Positions 63,213 to 64,000 of a DNA stretch of 64,000 nucleotides are shown in pieces. Made by a program: the position numbers and the translations under genes. The notes under the pieces were generated by a model. The model worked only from the letters and a program-made list of their open reading frames with translations, made no database searches and was not told the origin of the DNA. Source of the stretch: Desmodus rotundus (taxonomy: Eukaryota; Chordata; Mammalia; Chiroptera; Phyllostomidae); assembly GCF_022682495.2 (NCBI RefSeq), contig NC_071387.1:151450347-151514346 (forward strand). Reading direction: 5' to 3'. Position 1 is the stretch's first letter. Each line of letters opens with the position of its first letter.

Positions 63213-63392
63213 CAGGGGTGTCCAACCTGTGGCCCAGGGAGGCTGTGAATACGGCCCAACACAAAATCATAAATTTACTTAAACATCATGAGATTTTTTT
63301 GTGATTATGTGTCTAAATGTATTTCATGTGTGGCCCAAGACAACTCTTCTTTTTCCAGTGTGGCCCAGAGATGCCAAAAGGCTGGACACCTT
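63213..63392 (-). mobile_element. MER30-like hAT transposon, antisense
   Basis: CAGGGGTGTCCAACCTGTGG at one end and AAAGGCTGGACACCTT at the other. The body reads CGGCCCAACACAAAATCATA and TGTGGCCCAAGACAACTCTT, the reverse of the copy at 3647-3834. The second terminal repeat has lost its last bases. Confidence 0.8.
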
Positions 63393-63714
63393 CTAGAGTT
63401 TACTTTTTGAAGTTCTGTGGAGAGCTTTGGAAAGGTGTTTTTGTTTCTCATATGGACTTTAGAAGTAGAACCATATTTTTTCTTTTTAGGTCTTTTCTCA
63501 AATGAAATCTATATTTTAAATGTCTTGAATTATACTAGAGGTGAGTTGTTAAGGTCTCATACTCTGAGATAAGATTTATACCTCTGAATCTTAATTTGAA
63601 TTTGATGATTCCCATTCCTTTGATATTATCAGATCTGATAAAAGTTATCATTTAAGTTGTAAAAAATTATCTATATATGTTATCTAAGTAGAAAACTATT
63701 TTCTTTTTTGGCAG

Positions 63715-63892
63715 AATGGTGTTTATTGGATTTCTATAATGCCTGTATTCTGCGGTCCTTCAGTTTCTGTCCATGTAAAGACTGTACAATTAATGTTTGT
63801 GCAAAAAGAAATAGGCAAACAGTGTATATTACAGACTTCAGTAGAAGTTTATCCTTTCATTCATAAGGAAAATCTTAGCTAAAAGTAATAAA
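63715..63892 (+). other. Candidate alternative terminal exon (unproven)
   Basis: A strong acceptor-like site TATTTTCTTTTTTGGCAG ends at 63714. From 63715 the frame that a phase-0 splice from the third FAM172A exon would use is open for 55 codons (NGVYWISIMPVFCGPSVSVH, then VKTVQLMFVQKEIG) to TAA at 63880-63882, and AATAAA follows at 63887-63892. It does not match the next known FAM172A exon. Chance in AT-rich DNA remains likely. Confidence 0.2.
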
Positions 63893-64000
63893 TATAACTG
63901 AATATAGTATATAGTTGGTAGTAATACATTTTACTTCCTCTTTTGGCTTATTAACTATATATTTTTGTTTTACTGTACTAATAGTTGCTATGGGGTTTAT

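Larger units (their letters stand above)
33490..64000 (+). other. FAM172A: FAM172A intron after coding exon 3 (continues beyond window)
   Basis: Begins with donor GTATGG at 33490 and is not closed by a recognised FAM172A acceptor inside the window. It carries most of the repeats described here. Stretches with nothing recognised include 33500-34670, 34900-35820, 35960-37040, 40400-40960, 45180-45690, 48410-49400, 51000-51540, 51770-52970, 53730-54480, 57440-60240, 60370-60950, 61210-61650 and 62340-63200. Absence of visible repeats in 57440-60240 and 51770-52970 makes them the best places to look for conserved non-coding elements. Confidence 0.85.

Noticed and set aside
33490..64000. A nested single-exon gene (POU5F2 is nested in FAM172A in other mammals)
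   Set aside because: No POU or homeodomain-like reading frame is visible on either strand; it is probably outside this window.
1..64000. A novel multi-gene or defence system
   Set aside because: No clustered intact frames exist. All long open stretches are explained by repeats, shadows or the one spliced gene, apart from the few unexplained blocks listed.

Overview
This window is vertebrate nuclear DNA, almost certainly from a bat. It is AT-rich, interrupted every few hundred bases by interspersed repeats, and has spliced rather than continuous genes. The bat call rests on nine full or partial tRNA-derived SINEs of the VES type: a tRNA-like head with A and B boxes, a pyrimidine-rich body and an AAATAAATAAA/TCTTT tail. 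Several have recognisable target-site duplications. Young L1 3' ends of the kind seen next to such SINEs in bats support it. This is sequence recognition from memory, not a database search.

The only real protein-coding gene I can support is FAM172A (now ARB2A), on the + strand. Three internal exons are present and join in frame: 18092-18215 (start codon at 18110), 28892-28993 and 33389-33489. They encode about the first 103 residues of a protein whose human form, as I recall it, is about 416 residues. The promoter and 5' leader exon lie before the window, and the remaining exons lie after it. Everything else is intron or 5' intergenic/intronic DNA of this gene: 18 kb before the start exon, introns of 10.7 kb and 4.4 kb, and at least 30.5 kb after the third exon.

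The introns are dominated by mobile-element layers of different age. The old layers are MIR and L2 fragments, MaLR-like LTRs, old L1 pieces and two broken ERV-L pol remnants, both antisense to the gene (22155-25030 and 41700-43900). Intermediate layers are two MER30-like hAT elements, an internally deleted mariner (42449-43148) inserted inside the second ERV-L integrase, and a 125-bp palindromic mariner MITE (35826-35950). The young layers are VES SINEs and short 5'-truncated L1s, two with exact target-site duplications (517-674 and 44255-45160).

No novel multi-gene system, CRISPR array, operon or RNA gene is visible, and I do not claim one. The points most worth a second look are: the two possible start codons of FAM172A; a candidate in-frame alternative terminal exon at 63715-63882 followed by AATAAA; the transcribed palindromic MITE, which could fold as a small-RNA hairpin; the nested mariner/ERV-L locus; and a stop-poor, GC-raised block at 52975-53725 that I could not identify.
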